Assembly (NCBI GenBank): GCA_024138015.1
Contig: JAMXBB010000001.1
Location: 89,580,497-89,644,496, forward strand
Origin: Lumnitzera littorea
Lineage: Eukaryota; Streptophyta; Magnoliopsida; Myrtales; Combretaceae
Direction of reading: 5' to 3'
Length of the DNA stretch: 64,000 nt
Shown: positions 23,661-33,428 of the stretch, one piece after another
Layout: every line of letters begins with the position of its first letter
Position numbering within the stretch: the first letter of the stretch is position 1
Program-made: the position numbers and the translations under genes
The notes under the pieces: generated by a model
What the model was told of the DNA's origin: nothing
The model's input: only the letters and a program-made list of their open reading frames with translations
Databases searched by the model: none

Positions 23661-26600
23661 TGTCACGCCCCGAAGCGGCAGAATCGTAACAGCCCCGCCG
23701 TGTAAACCACCCTAAGATAGAAGTTGGCCTCACAACTGCTATCTTAGACCTGATCTACACAAGGCGTCCACAACTAACCCGCTTTGAAGTAGACAGTTTG
23801 TAATTTAAATAAATCATTTACCTATAAAAGTGAGGAATTATATATATATGTTATCATTAAGTTATTGCAGTTAGAGTTTACAACATTTCTCTAAAGTATA
23901 TTCCCTAATATTACATCATTCGTAAATGAAAAATAATTCTAAAATAAAAACTTAGACCTTAAAATATGTGTTTATTCTTCAATGTTTTTCCTCACTCCCC
24001 AGGATCCAGCAGTTGCTAGCTTCAGAGTATTTGTTTGTCGCTTCTTAGCCAGCACCTGCACAATGTCTATAGGGATGTGAGCAACCATAGCTCAGTAAAT
24101 AGGGACGGAGGACTTAAAACTATACCATACACACAACAAGGTTTTCAATCACTTATTAGGTGTAATGCATGTGCAAGCAAATGCCATCGCACGACGTTGT
24201 CCGGCCCGTCGTGAGATTAGAGAAATTGCGCCCGCTCTAATCCGGGTTGAGGAGTTACCGTTAATGCAACAGCTCACGACCAAACCCAGGCTTGTGTAAT
24301 GGAGACCTTGCTCCTCCCGCGACTACCTTCGAACCACTGTCTTCATCCCCGCCGCGACCTCCTCTCCTGTCACTTAGTTCGACTGAGGATGAAGAAGGGA
24401 CCATTTTGCAATCCTGCGCTATCCCTTCCGAAGGGGTCGGTATTTGGCCGGAGAGTCCTAAATCCCCTAACGGGTTGCCATGCATGTTCGATTAAGATTA
24501 CTGGTCGTATATTTGATTAAGTCCAATTTAGGGTGATCAATCATTACATACAATTCATACAATATGCGCCAAGGCAACAAACATAATCATAGCATCACCC
24601 ATAATCAAGCACATGCACGCATTCAACTATCTAACAAGCACAATCAAGCATAATCTTAAGCCTCCAAAATACAGTAGCGTATTAATCCCAACTTACCTCG
24701 ACTCCTCGCTCGCTCACTCGAGGTCCGATTTGCTCAGGCCATCGCCGGTTATCCCTATAACACGAACGTGGTTTCAGCTTTTCATATAATTGTTATAGGT
24801 TCGTTTTATCCTATAATGCTTATTGTTAGGTTTTTTTTACGGTTTAATATGCCTAATTATCTAGGTATTAAGTCTTTTATAATTATTTTAGGTTTAGATT
24901 TAGGTTTGGGTTCGGTCTCGGTTTCCGTATCAATTTCTAAATTAGGTTTTGGTTCGATTTTTAAATCCTAAACATGCTCGAATCCTAATGTGAAATTAAT
25001 TACATTATTTCCCGATAACCTAAATACCATCATTACCCCTAGTCAGTATTTTATTCCATCCGGTACACTTAAATCCCTATTTGTGTACCGAATTTACTCC
25101 TAATGTGAGAAATTTTTACATTTTTCATATAATTACATAAATTCAAGTTTCTTATCAGATTTATTATATATCCCTATTATTTATATAATATCAATTTTTA
25201 TCCTAATATTTTCTATTTATTATATTTTCAAAAATTACACATTATGCATTATTACATATTATGCACATAATGCATTTCTAATATTTCTATTACCCTAATT
25301 ACCATCTCTAACATAAATTATCACTTCAAAATGTCTAAATTCATCCTAGATCAGGTTTTACACCTAATTATTCTAATTTACAAAATTAACTCATAATTTA
25401 CTATGTTTTTCTATTACTAATTTACTACATAATTAACCTAATAATTACATCTAACACCCTAAATGCTATAAGTATCATACTCCATCAGATCTTAACATCC
25501 TAAAACATGTAATTATTCACTAAATCAGAAATTAATCATTTAATTACATAATTAACCCTAAATTACCCATTTTATGCCTCTTTTTAGAGCCTAAAAATTA
25601 TCTAAAAATTTCGAAAATTAATTTTTGAAAAAGGGCTTCATAGCACTGTTCTATGTCACATGAGCATCCTACAGAAAAATTTTGAGCCCCAAACTACATC
25701 CTTAAGCCTATTTAATTTCCGGTTTAATCATGCTCGGTTTTGCACAATTTCTTAGGGACCATATACTACGGAACATAATTTCATCAAAATAATATTTTTC
25801 CTACAAACTACATACAAAAATATCTCAGAATAACAAAATTCATAATTTTCTAATTATAATTACTATTTTTACAAATTTTCATAAAATCGGGCTGGAAATC
25901 GGACTCATCGATTTGGGTGGCTCCGGCCACCGCGGGCTACCGTGGCCTTGTCGGCCGGCCTGGGCGCTGCCACCACCGTGTGGTGGTGGTGGCCGTCCGC
26001 TTCCAGCTGCTCTTCTGGTGGGGGTTCCCTTTAGAAGCCCTAATTGCACAGATTTTTCTAATTTTTTTCCAAACCGAATTTTTCTCTCAATTTTCGACTC
26101 TCCCTAATTTTCTTTGATTCCCAACTGTCCAAATGAGTTCCTGAATTTTTCCTGCTATTTATAGGGCTTTAGTGTAATTATTGTGCATTAAATTAGATAA
26201 GACAATTACTTTATCCCTTAAATTTTGGCTTTTGTGTTGCTTAATTCTTATTGGTTAATTTTTCTTTTCCTTATCCTAACATGCCACGACCAAGTTTACA
26301 TCATTCCATACCCTTCTGATTTTTTTCTGATTTTTCCTCAATTATTTTATAATTTTCTTTAATTATTTGCTTAGTTTTCGGCCAATTTTAGTAATTACGC
26401 GTATTTTTATCTACACGTAAATACATGTGGGGTACACGTGAACATTCCTAAATATTATTTTGGTCATTCTAAAATTTTTAGTATACATATAATCTATCTC
26501 TAATAATTTATTAGTTATTATATTACACTTTTCGCTTTTTTGGTAATTAGCAGTTATTATGCTTAAAATTTGAAAATTTTATAGTCTCCTATTTTACTAC

Positions 26601-26755
26601 TTATTTTCTTAAATTTAATTTTATGGGGTCATTTTTACTAATATTCTTCTCAATAGTTTATAATTTGGGTTTGATCGGATCTTTTAACCGATCGCCCTAA
26701 ACCTTGGGTTCTAAGTTTAATCATACGGTTACTTGGCTGAACTTTGGGGCTTACA
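23661..26755 (-). mobile_element. Tekay/Del-like solo LTR, copy 2, inside the Tat opposite-strand gene
   Basis: 3,095 bp in - orientation. On the + strand it begins TGTCACGCCCCGAAG and ends TTTGGGGCTTACA. The exact 5-bp duplication GGCAC flanks it (23,656-23,660 and 26,756-26,760). The TATA box appears as CTATTTATAGGGC near 26,156-26,168. It is collinear with the reverse complement of copy 1, including a GC-rich block at 24,180-24,480. No coding domain is present; the frames at 24,261-24,520 and 25,913-26,117 are accidental. Confidence 0.9.
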
Positions 26756-26760
26756 GGCAC

Positions 26761-27902
26761 CTTCTAAGCTAAGCTCTTGCTTACATGAAGACCAATCTAA
26801 AGGTTAGAAAAAGAAAACAAGGACAAATCAAAGGAAACTACCACTATGATTTGTAAAACACCGCCATAACTAGCATGACCAAAGAAGTCCACCTATCCTA
26901 CAGGCATTAAACGAAGCACCCCGACACTAGCACAACAAACAAGCGCGTAGGAATGAACTAATACCTTCAACCCACTTCTTTGCCATAGCTTTCTTCATGC
27001 TAGGGAAGAGTTCAGAGATCGAGTGTCGAAAATACCTTTCTATGGTCTCCATAGCGTTGATCTCCTGACTACCCCTCAGCTCCATGAAGGCTAAGATCTC
27101 CTGGATGGCTTCAGCATCACTCAGCCCAAACCTCTTCTCACTTACAGTACAGACCATTCCGATCCACCAAGTCCAAAAGGCGACCTCTTTAGGTAGATAC
27201 ACCACTACGTATTCGACTTACTAAGCTTACTGAGTCGACAAGGCTGCAGAACAATTTCTTTCTCACGTATGGCTAGAGGTAAGGCTACCCCCCAACGCTC
27301 TTCCACATATAGAAGTAGTAAAAGAGCCTAGGTGTAACCCTTATTGCCAGGTATTCACAGAGCGCCTAGAACGCCTTCAACACCCTCTACCCATTCGAAG
27401 GGATCTGCGACAGGCTGCAACGATGGTAGTAAGAAAACTCCCTCTCAAAATGACTTAGGGGGAGGTGCGACCCAAACTCTAAGCACTTCTCAAAAACCGC
27501 AAAGCACCTCCTCGATAGCAGGGTTACCCGTTTATCCCTATGCGGCATCTTAATATGCCATCCAAGTATCACCTCCACGAGGAAGTTGCCAATGACCCAG
27601 TTAAGGGCAAAATCCTTACTTTTGCTTATATAGCTGTTAGGCTCCTTTCTTGTATTAGGAGCATTGAATAAATCCTTAGCTGGGGGGGAGGGCAAGGGAA
27701 TATCTGCGTACACATCTCTGGGGATGGTATTGATGATTTTGGCCTTGTCCAATGCTTTCACGGCTACCTTCGTAAGTTGGTCGAGTTGTGCTAGTGACGA
27801 CACTTTGCCCTCCTGTGCTTGAAGATGATCATTCTTTGTAGAATTTGAATTAGAGGTAAGTTTCAACAATGAAGAGTTAACCTCACCCTTATTGGTAGAC
27901 AT
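26761..27902 (-). pseudogene. opposite-strand gene of the Tat element, 5' half
   Basis: On the - strand a Met codon at 27,902-27,900 starts MSTNKGEVNSSLLKL, and the frame runs to 27,387. It includes PRDVYADIPLPSPPA and RCFAVFEKCLEFGSHLPLS. After a stop the reading continues with CEYLAIRVTPRLFYYFYMWK (about 27,345-27,285), then WTWWIGMVCTVSEKRFGLSD (about 27,170-27,110). It ends at a donor-like GAAG|GTATTAG at 26,965/26,964. The aligned hydrophobic block LAIRVTPRLFYYFYMW resembles N-terminal parts of plant retrotransposon-associated proteins, but I cannot name a family with certainty. An upstream Met at 28,061 would add 53 residues and is less likely, because the CCTATAATAAG box near 28,024-28,036 would then lie inside the coding region. 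Confidence 0.62.
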
Positions 27903-28023
27903 GATTGTGATTCTTGAAAATAAAAATTGAAGCTTCTGAAGAAAGTTTGAGAGTTCAAATGCCAAAGCAAAAATTATGACAACTAAGCAAAAAGATTGCA
28001 AAAAAACATTCTCTCTTTCCAAT

Positions 28024-28036
28024 CCTCTTATTATAG
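28024..28036 (-). promoter_or_regulatory. possible TATA box of the opposite-strand Tat gene
   Basis: The - strand reads TTTCCTATAATAAGAGG about 125-135 bp before the Met codon at 27,902, a reasonable distance for a plant promoter and leader. Inference only. Confidence 0.35.
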
Positions 28037-28061
28037 GAAAATCGCCTGCGAAGCCGTACAA

Positions 28062-28635
28062 GAGGTTATGGAGATATGTATAAACATGAATCCCTTAGAA
28101 TGCTGCCTAGCATATACGTGGAAAGCATCTTGATTGAATGACTACCTTTAAAAGGGTAGAAAACATGTAGCTACACGTTAATCTGCTGCAACATGACACT
28201 TATCACGTTACATTTAATGTACGAAATACAAGCGGGCAAAAATTGCATTTTAAAAGTCCCTTTAATAAGAAGCTTCTTTAGGGCCCATTCGATTTACACC
28301 TAGTCGACGTTATGAAGACATGACGCACCTATGTCCGCTTAGTCCCTATCAGGCCTTGTCTAAGTAAACTAGTTCGTAGCATTGGAGCACTTTAGCAACC
28401 CTGCCCGCCTAGCCTCAGACACTTTCAGGCCAGTAGACCATTACCTAGGACAACTTACCACTTCAAGCCTTCTCATCTCAGATCATCCATTACTTCAGAT
28501 CTATAGCCTCATCATGTTGGCATCATGGCATTGGATCGAACTTCCTGGAGTCGAATTGATCACATCTGAGTGGCCCATGCATTCCTTCTCCTTGCCTCTT
28601 CCTCGACAATAAGACTGTAAGGGTGTGGGTGCAAG
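28062..28635. other. Tat-element 3' untranslated region with polypurine tract
   Basis: No gene is supported; the + strand frame at 28,382-28,612 has no recognisable domain. The last ~20 bases before the 3' LTR (GTAAGGGTGTGGGTGCAAG) are purine-rich and fit the polypurine tract that primes plus-strand DNA. Confidence 0.6.
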
Positions 28636-29134
28636 TGTTGATAGGGTACTTTAGACAGGGACCTCTCAGGCCCGACCAAATCTATTAAGCCTTACCTCCC
28701 TAGGCTTGCCTCTATAGGCCTCAGGTCTGGCCTTTAGTTGCCTAGGCTTAGGTGTAGGCCTATAAAGAACTGTAACAGCCATAAACTACAAGATAAGAAT
28801 AAAACAGTCACGTTCTAAATATTAGGGACATATCAGACACAACAGCTCCACTCTCCTACACTTGTGGGAGAAGATCTCTCCCATCAACTGATCTCCAACG
28901 GCCGACTCCACTCTGTTATAAATACCAGATATCTACTTAATAGTAAGGCTCTCTACAAACTTTGCATTCTAAGCTTGCGCATTTATTATTCTATTATACA
29001 AAAACCCTATTGTTAACTTAAATATCGGAGTAGTTATATTGGATAACCTCCCGACGTCCCTTCACTGTGCATTGTTTTGCAGGCCTAGCACCTGTAGACC
29101 TTAATCAATTATCGGTAAAAATTGAAGAACGATA
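28636..29134 (+). repeat. 3' LTR of the Tat element
   Basis: 499 bp, starts TGTTGA and ends GATA where the 5' LTR ends GACA, so the terminal CA has mutated to TA. It is followed at once by the CATTG duplication (29,135-29,139). It is about 20 bp longer than the 5' LTR owing to small indels (for example near 28,745). Confidence 0.92.
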
Positions 29135-29139
29135 CATTG

Positions 29140-30814
29140 AAAAAAAGAATGATTGGTACCCAAGATATAATTAACAAAAGTAAAGAATCTTTGCTTAAAA
29201 CATTTTTTTATAAAATGAAGGGTGTTTAGATGAAGAGATACTTAAAATATTGATGTGATCTAGTAAAAATTCATTTTGAAGAACCCTGGTATAAATATGA
29301 TAAAAGATTTTGTTTAATGAGTGTTGCATTCATTAGAATTCTCATAAATTAAAACTTTTTGTTTGAACACATGTTGTACTTATGTCGAGCCTTGACAAGA
29401 TCTTTATATGCTAAATATATGTATCCTTTTCTAGACACACTTAGTATTATTACATGATCACTTATGGAATAAAAAAAATAAAAATAGAAGTAAATAATTC
29501 TCAACAAATATAGCTCTAAAAGAAAGGAGCACAATTTTTACTCATAAAGCTTTTAATACTAGTTTAAAGAGGTAATAAAAGTACTTATTGGATCATGCTT
29601 TTACAAATTTAGTAACAAATTGTAGAATACACATTATATATTATTATTATCTATATGTGCTTTGTTTTAAGTAGTTATGTTTATGTCTAGACTTTTACAG
29701 ACTTGTCAAAAGAATGAATTTTTGCAATTTGAGATAGATAGGACATAAAATAGTATAAATATTATTGTGCACAATAACAATACTTTAAGGCATTTTTTTC
29801 TATTATATTAAACAATATATTATCTTACATATATTTTTATCAATTATATAGTTTACAAAAGATAGAGATGGACAATTAAACTTATATTATTCTTATGAAG
29901 GGTAATTTTGACATTTAATATATAGGAATTATATGAAGTAAAATGGATTGAAATGAAATAGAATGGAATGAAATCAAATCAAATCAAGAATAAATTCATT
30001 AATATGTTTGGAAATATTTACATATTTGTTGATTCCATTTCGATATTATAATTATTTGTTAGAAACACTCTTGATTTTTGGATGTCATAATTAGTTTAAA
30101 GGTTAAATTAGTAATTTCATGTTAATGATAATAATTAATGAAGACAAAATAGAATTGCAATTCTATCCTAATTGAATTCCCCTTGAAATCTAACTTGACA
30201 ATTTAAAAAAAATCATGATTCCACTTTCTAAAAGCACCAAAATTACAATTTTATTCTGTTTTTTTGTTTATTCATACTAAATATGACAAATCTGTGATAC
30301 CTTAGCATATGCCTTACCTTAACTTACTACATATTTTGCATATTCCATCTTATCAATTTCTAAAACATTCTAAATTCTTATTAGCTAAGATATGTGTCAA
30401 TTTTGTATTAACTGTTTGTATTTGTCATTAACTTATTTTTAGTAAAATATCCGGATTGAAACTGATATAGGAAAAATATCAAAATGAAAAAATACGACGG
30501 GTTACAAAAATTTAAGATCTTAGCAAAAATTTTAAAAAGGAAAAGAAAGAAAGAAATAAAATTTACCGATTAATAGTAGTTTAAACTTAGTAACATGTAT
30601 TTTCTATAGAGGAGAAATAGAATAGTTATTCACAATTACATTTTAAATAAATAAGGCCATAGATTACATTCTAACTAAAAAAAAAAAAAGCTATTTTATT
30701 TCATTTTGTTAATCACATTAAAGGAAACCTCCTTAAGTATCTTTCTTTCTTTCTTTCTTTTTTCAACAACTTCCATAGGTATATAACACCTTATTCTTTT
30801 GCTTAATAGTTAAC
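29140..30814. other. AT-rich intergenic DNA
   Basis: No gene is supported. It contains a perfect 18-bp palindrome ATAGAATTGCAATTCTAT at 30,149-30,166 within a MITE-like AT-rich stretch (about 29,940-30,260), and a (CTTT)n microsatellite at about 30,741-30,762. Confidence 0.55.
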
Positions 30815-31249
30815 TAGGTAACGTTTGATTGTAAGAATTAGATTAAACCAAGAGAATTGGACAAAACGAGTATAAGAAGGACTGGATAATATAAACTTAT
30901 TTTATCATATTTGATTTATATAGTATTAGATAAAAAATTTATATTAAAAAATTAATTATTTATATTATAAAATAAATAATTTTTTATAATATTTAATAAA
31001 AATAATATTTATTAACTTAATAATATAACATAGAGGGGTATTTTGGGAATGTAAAATATTTTTTATTTTTGTCTAGTGAATTTTATTTTTATACCACGAT
31101 ACAAATTAGGCAAAATTTAAACATTTTGTCCAGTTCATCAGTTTAATTTTTATTTAGTCACCAAACAAATTTATAAACTAAATATAAAACAAAATTTTTT
31201 ATTTTATCATGTTCAATGCTACAAAAATTACGCAATCAAACATTACCTA
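30815..31249. mobile_element. MITE upstream of the DUF4378/TRM-like gene
   Basis: About 435 bp, very AT-rich, bounded by 17-bp terminal inverted repeats TAGGTAAYGTTTGATTG (one mismatch between arms). The terminal TA could be a TA target duplication, which would suggest a Tc1/mariner-type (Stowaway-like) MITE, but the superfamily is uncertain. It ends roughly 600 bp before the probable transcription start of the gene at 33,429. Confidence 0.7.
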
Positions 31250-31850
31250 AAGCAATATGCACCACTATATTGATACTTCACAAAATCAATTTAATTAAAC
31301 AATATGATTTTTGTTTTATTATTATACTGTTGCTTTTTTAATTAGCTATTTTTTCCATATTTAATTAGACAATTTGCATTTTGAATGCACATATAAATTG
31401 ATAATAAAGAATATATATATTGCCTATAAAAGAAAATTTGAATTTCTTTCTTTTTTTTAATATTAATTCTATAAAATATATCATCATATATTTTGAAATT
31501 GGAATTCTCAATTTTAGATCTTTAAAATCAAAAGCATTTAAATTCTTATATAAAAAGTTTTTCCCTCAATTTTAGCCACTTGTAAACTTTAATATTCATT
31601 TTTATTATTTTATTTTTCACCCAAAAATAAAATAATAAAATAGGATAAGAATTACGTTTTGGAAAGATTTATATTGAACCTTTTACTCCAAATAAAATTT
31701 CTGCTAATTTTTTAGCAATTTATAAATTAAAAAAAAGGGAAAAAAAAACCAAGAAGAAGAATATTATGCCCCATCCATGCCTTCGTTAAAAATGCAATGG
31801 GTCCCACCACATACCACCACAACTGTCGCTTACATTTTTCCACTCTTTAT
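31250..31850. promoter_or_regulatory. promoter-proximal region of the DUF4378/TRM-like gene
   Basis: AT-rich DNA immediately upstream of the CT-rich leader. I could not single out a convincing TATA box. Poly(A)/poly(T) tracts and mixed AT blocks dominate. Confidence 0.35.
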
Positions 31851-33428
31851 CACCCTTACAATAACATTACAACAACAATGGCTTTCGCTTTCTTAAACAC
31901 CCTCCCTCCCTCTCTCTCTCTGTCTCTAGATTCTCTCTCCACTACTCTCACTTTTTGTCAGTCTTTAATTTCTGCTTTTCTTATGCTATTCTTCTTCTCC
32001 ATTGAAAAAAATAATAATGGGTCGGCGGTAGATTGCATTACCATTTGCGTTTTGGTGTCTCTTTTTGGCTGTCAAAAGATGCCCCCAGATATAAGTAAAA
32101 CCCACCAACAAAAACAGGTCTTTTTTGTGTTTTCAAGCTGCTTTTATCTCAATTTTCTCATTTGATCATCTGGGTCTGTTAGGAAATTCAGTTTTTTCCA
32201 TGTCTTGATTGGTTTCACCGTAAGCCTCTCATCTCTTAAAGCTGAGAATTCAGATAGAGAGAGAGGGAGAGGCTTGGAAAGAAAGTTTCAGTCTTTCTTG
32301 TGGAATTTTAAGAAATTTGAGTTTTCTATAAGATTTTCTCAATTGGGTTGGTAGTAAAAATAGTGTCTTGTCTTGGTTGGTTCACCAAAAAGCCTCTGTT
32401 CTCTCACGGCTGAGAAAATCAGAGAGAGAGAGAGAGAGAGAGCCTAGAAGGGGGGAAAAATCAGTCTTGTGGAGTTTCAATAATTTTTTTTATTTTTTTT
32501 AATGGGATTTTGTCAATTGGGTTGGTTTTGTTATCATGAACTGGTATTGAAAATTGGGTTCTCGCTCTGGATCGCCATCAGCAGCAGCTTCTTGTAGAAT
32601 TTTGGTATCAGTGATGATAATACCAATGTCCTTTGATACCTTGCTTGTGCAACGGAATCTGGATTTCCAGCTTTACTTGTAATCGAAGCTTGGGAAAAGA
32701 ATCTGGAACTCACTTGGAATGTGAAGGAAACAAGTTTCTATCTCCATTGTTGTCTTGATTGCAAGTTATTGGGATTTGAGGTAATGTTTCTTGCCTTCTC
32801 TTTTATTTTCTGGTATGCATGTTATTTTATACATTGTTTTCTGCTAAGCCAGGATTTATATTTGTATCTATATTCCTGCGGTTGTGGTCCTCCTTATTCT
32901 AATGACGATCCATGTTTGTGACAATCATGCAAAGAAGATAATTGATCTGATATGATACCCTTTGATGAGTCATGGTCTTTCCTTTCTATTGTTGCATGAA
33001 TTATGGATTGCAATTGCATGAGACTTGTGTTAATGCTAGACAAAAATGAAGATCCTGTCTGGCTGATAAGGGAAATGATGTTCTCTCTGAAATATGTCTG
33101 GAGAAGTGTTCAGAGTGATACTTTCTTATAACAGAGTACATGTGAGTGATCCCATATTAAAGCAGGAAACCTGTACATTTTGATAAAATTAAATGGAAAA
33201 GGTTCTTTGTTGTACATTCAGAACAAATCTCGGTATTAGTTTTGGAGGATGTATCACTGCTGTAATAATTAGGGAGTGAAACAATCATGGCTTTCGTTTG
33301 ATCTGAATTTTAGTGGATGTTACTTCATTAATATGCAGTTTTCATTCTAATCACGTTCTTGTAGGTTGGGTGTCCATTTTGTGAAATTGTGAAAGATTTA
33401 ACAAAAAAGGAGTCGGGTGTAATTCAAG
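31850..33428 (+). other. probable 5' leader of the DUF4378/TRM-like gene, with leader intron
   Basis: A CT-rich stretch (about 31,899-31,960) of the kind found around plant transcription starts opens the region. It continues with a diverged 168-bp tandem duplication (32,201-32,530) carrying GA tracts. A plausible leader intron runs from GAG|GTAATG (donor at 32,781) to TTGTAG|GTTGGG (acceptor ending 33,364), about 584 bp, which puts the start codon 64 bases into the next exon. Upstream ATGs exist (for example 31,797, opening a 122-codon frame of no recognised type), so either transcription starts downstream of them or they act as upstream ORFs. Boundaries are inferred. Confidence 0.55.
32201..32530 (+). 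repeat. tandem duplication of about 168 bp in the leader
   Basis: Unit 1 (32,201-32,368) and unit 2 (32,369-about 32,530) share in order TGTCTTG..TTGGTT..CACC, AAGCCTCT, CTGAGAA, a GA tract with AGCCT or AGGCT, CAGTC..TTGTGGA, and CAATTGGGTTGGT. They have diverged by substitutions and by expansion of the GA tract in unit 2 (32,421-32,442). Confidence 0.8.

Larger units (their letters stand above)
11896..29134 (+). mobile_element. Ty3/gypsy Tat-lineage LTR retrotransposon, decayed, with nested insertions
   Basis: The 17.2-kb element is bounded by two related LTRs (11,896-12,373 and 28,636-29,134), both starting TGTTGA, and by an exact 5-bp target duplication CATTG (11,891-11,895 and 29,135-29,139). 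Internal order on the + strand is gag, aspartic protease, reverse transcriptase, RNase H, a second archaeal-type RNase H, and integrase. A tandem-repeat block and a gene on the opposite strand follow. The second RNase H after the normal one is a hallmark of the Tat lineage (Tat, Ogre, Retand, Grande relatives). Two solo LTRs of another family (15,099-18,033 and 23,661-26,755) are inserted, leaving about 11.2 kb of original element. Many stops and frameshifts show it cannot code for active proteins. Confidence 0.93.

Noticed and set aside
24261..24520. Frames repeated at 42,457-42,828 and 17,318-17,753 as a gene family
   Set aside because: They recur only because the long LTR recurs; frames differ between copies and contain no domain.
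31797..32165. 122-codon frame before the TRM-like gene as a separate protein
   Set aside because: Lies in the CT-rich leader, Leu/Ser/Phe-rich by composition, no recognised domain. At most an upstream ORF.
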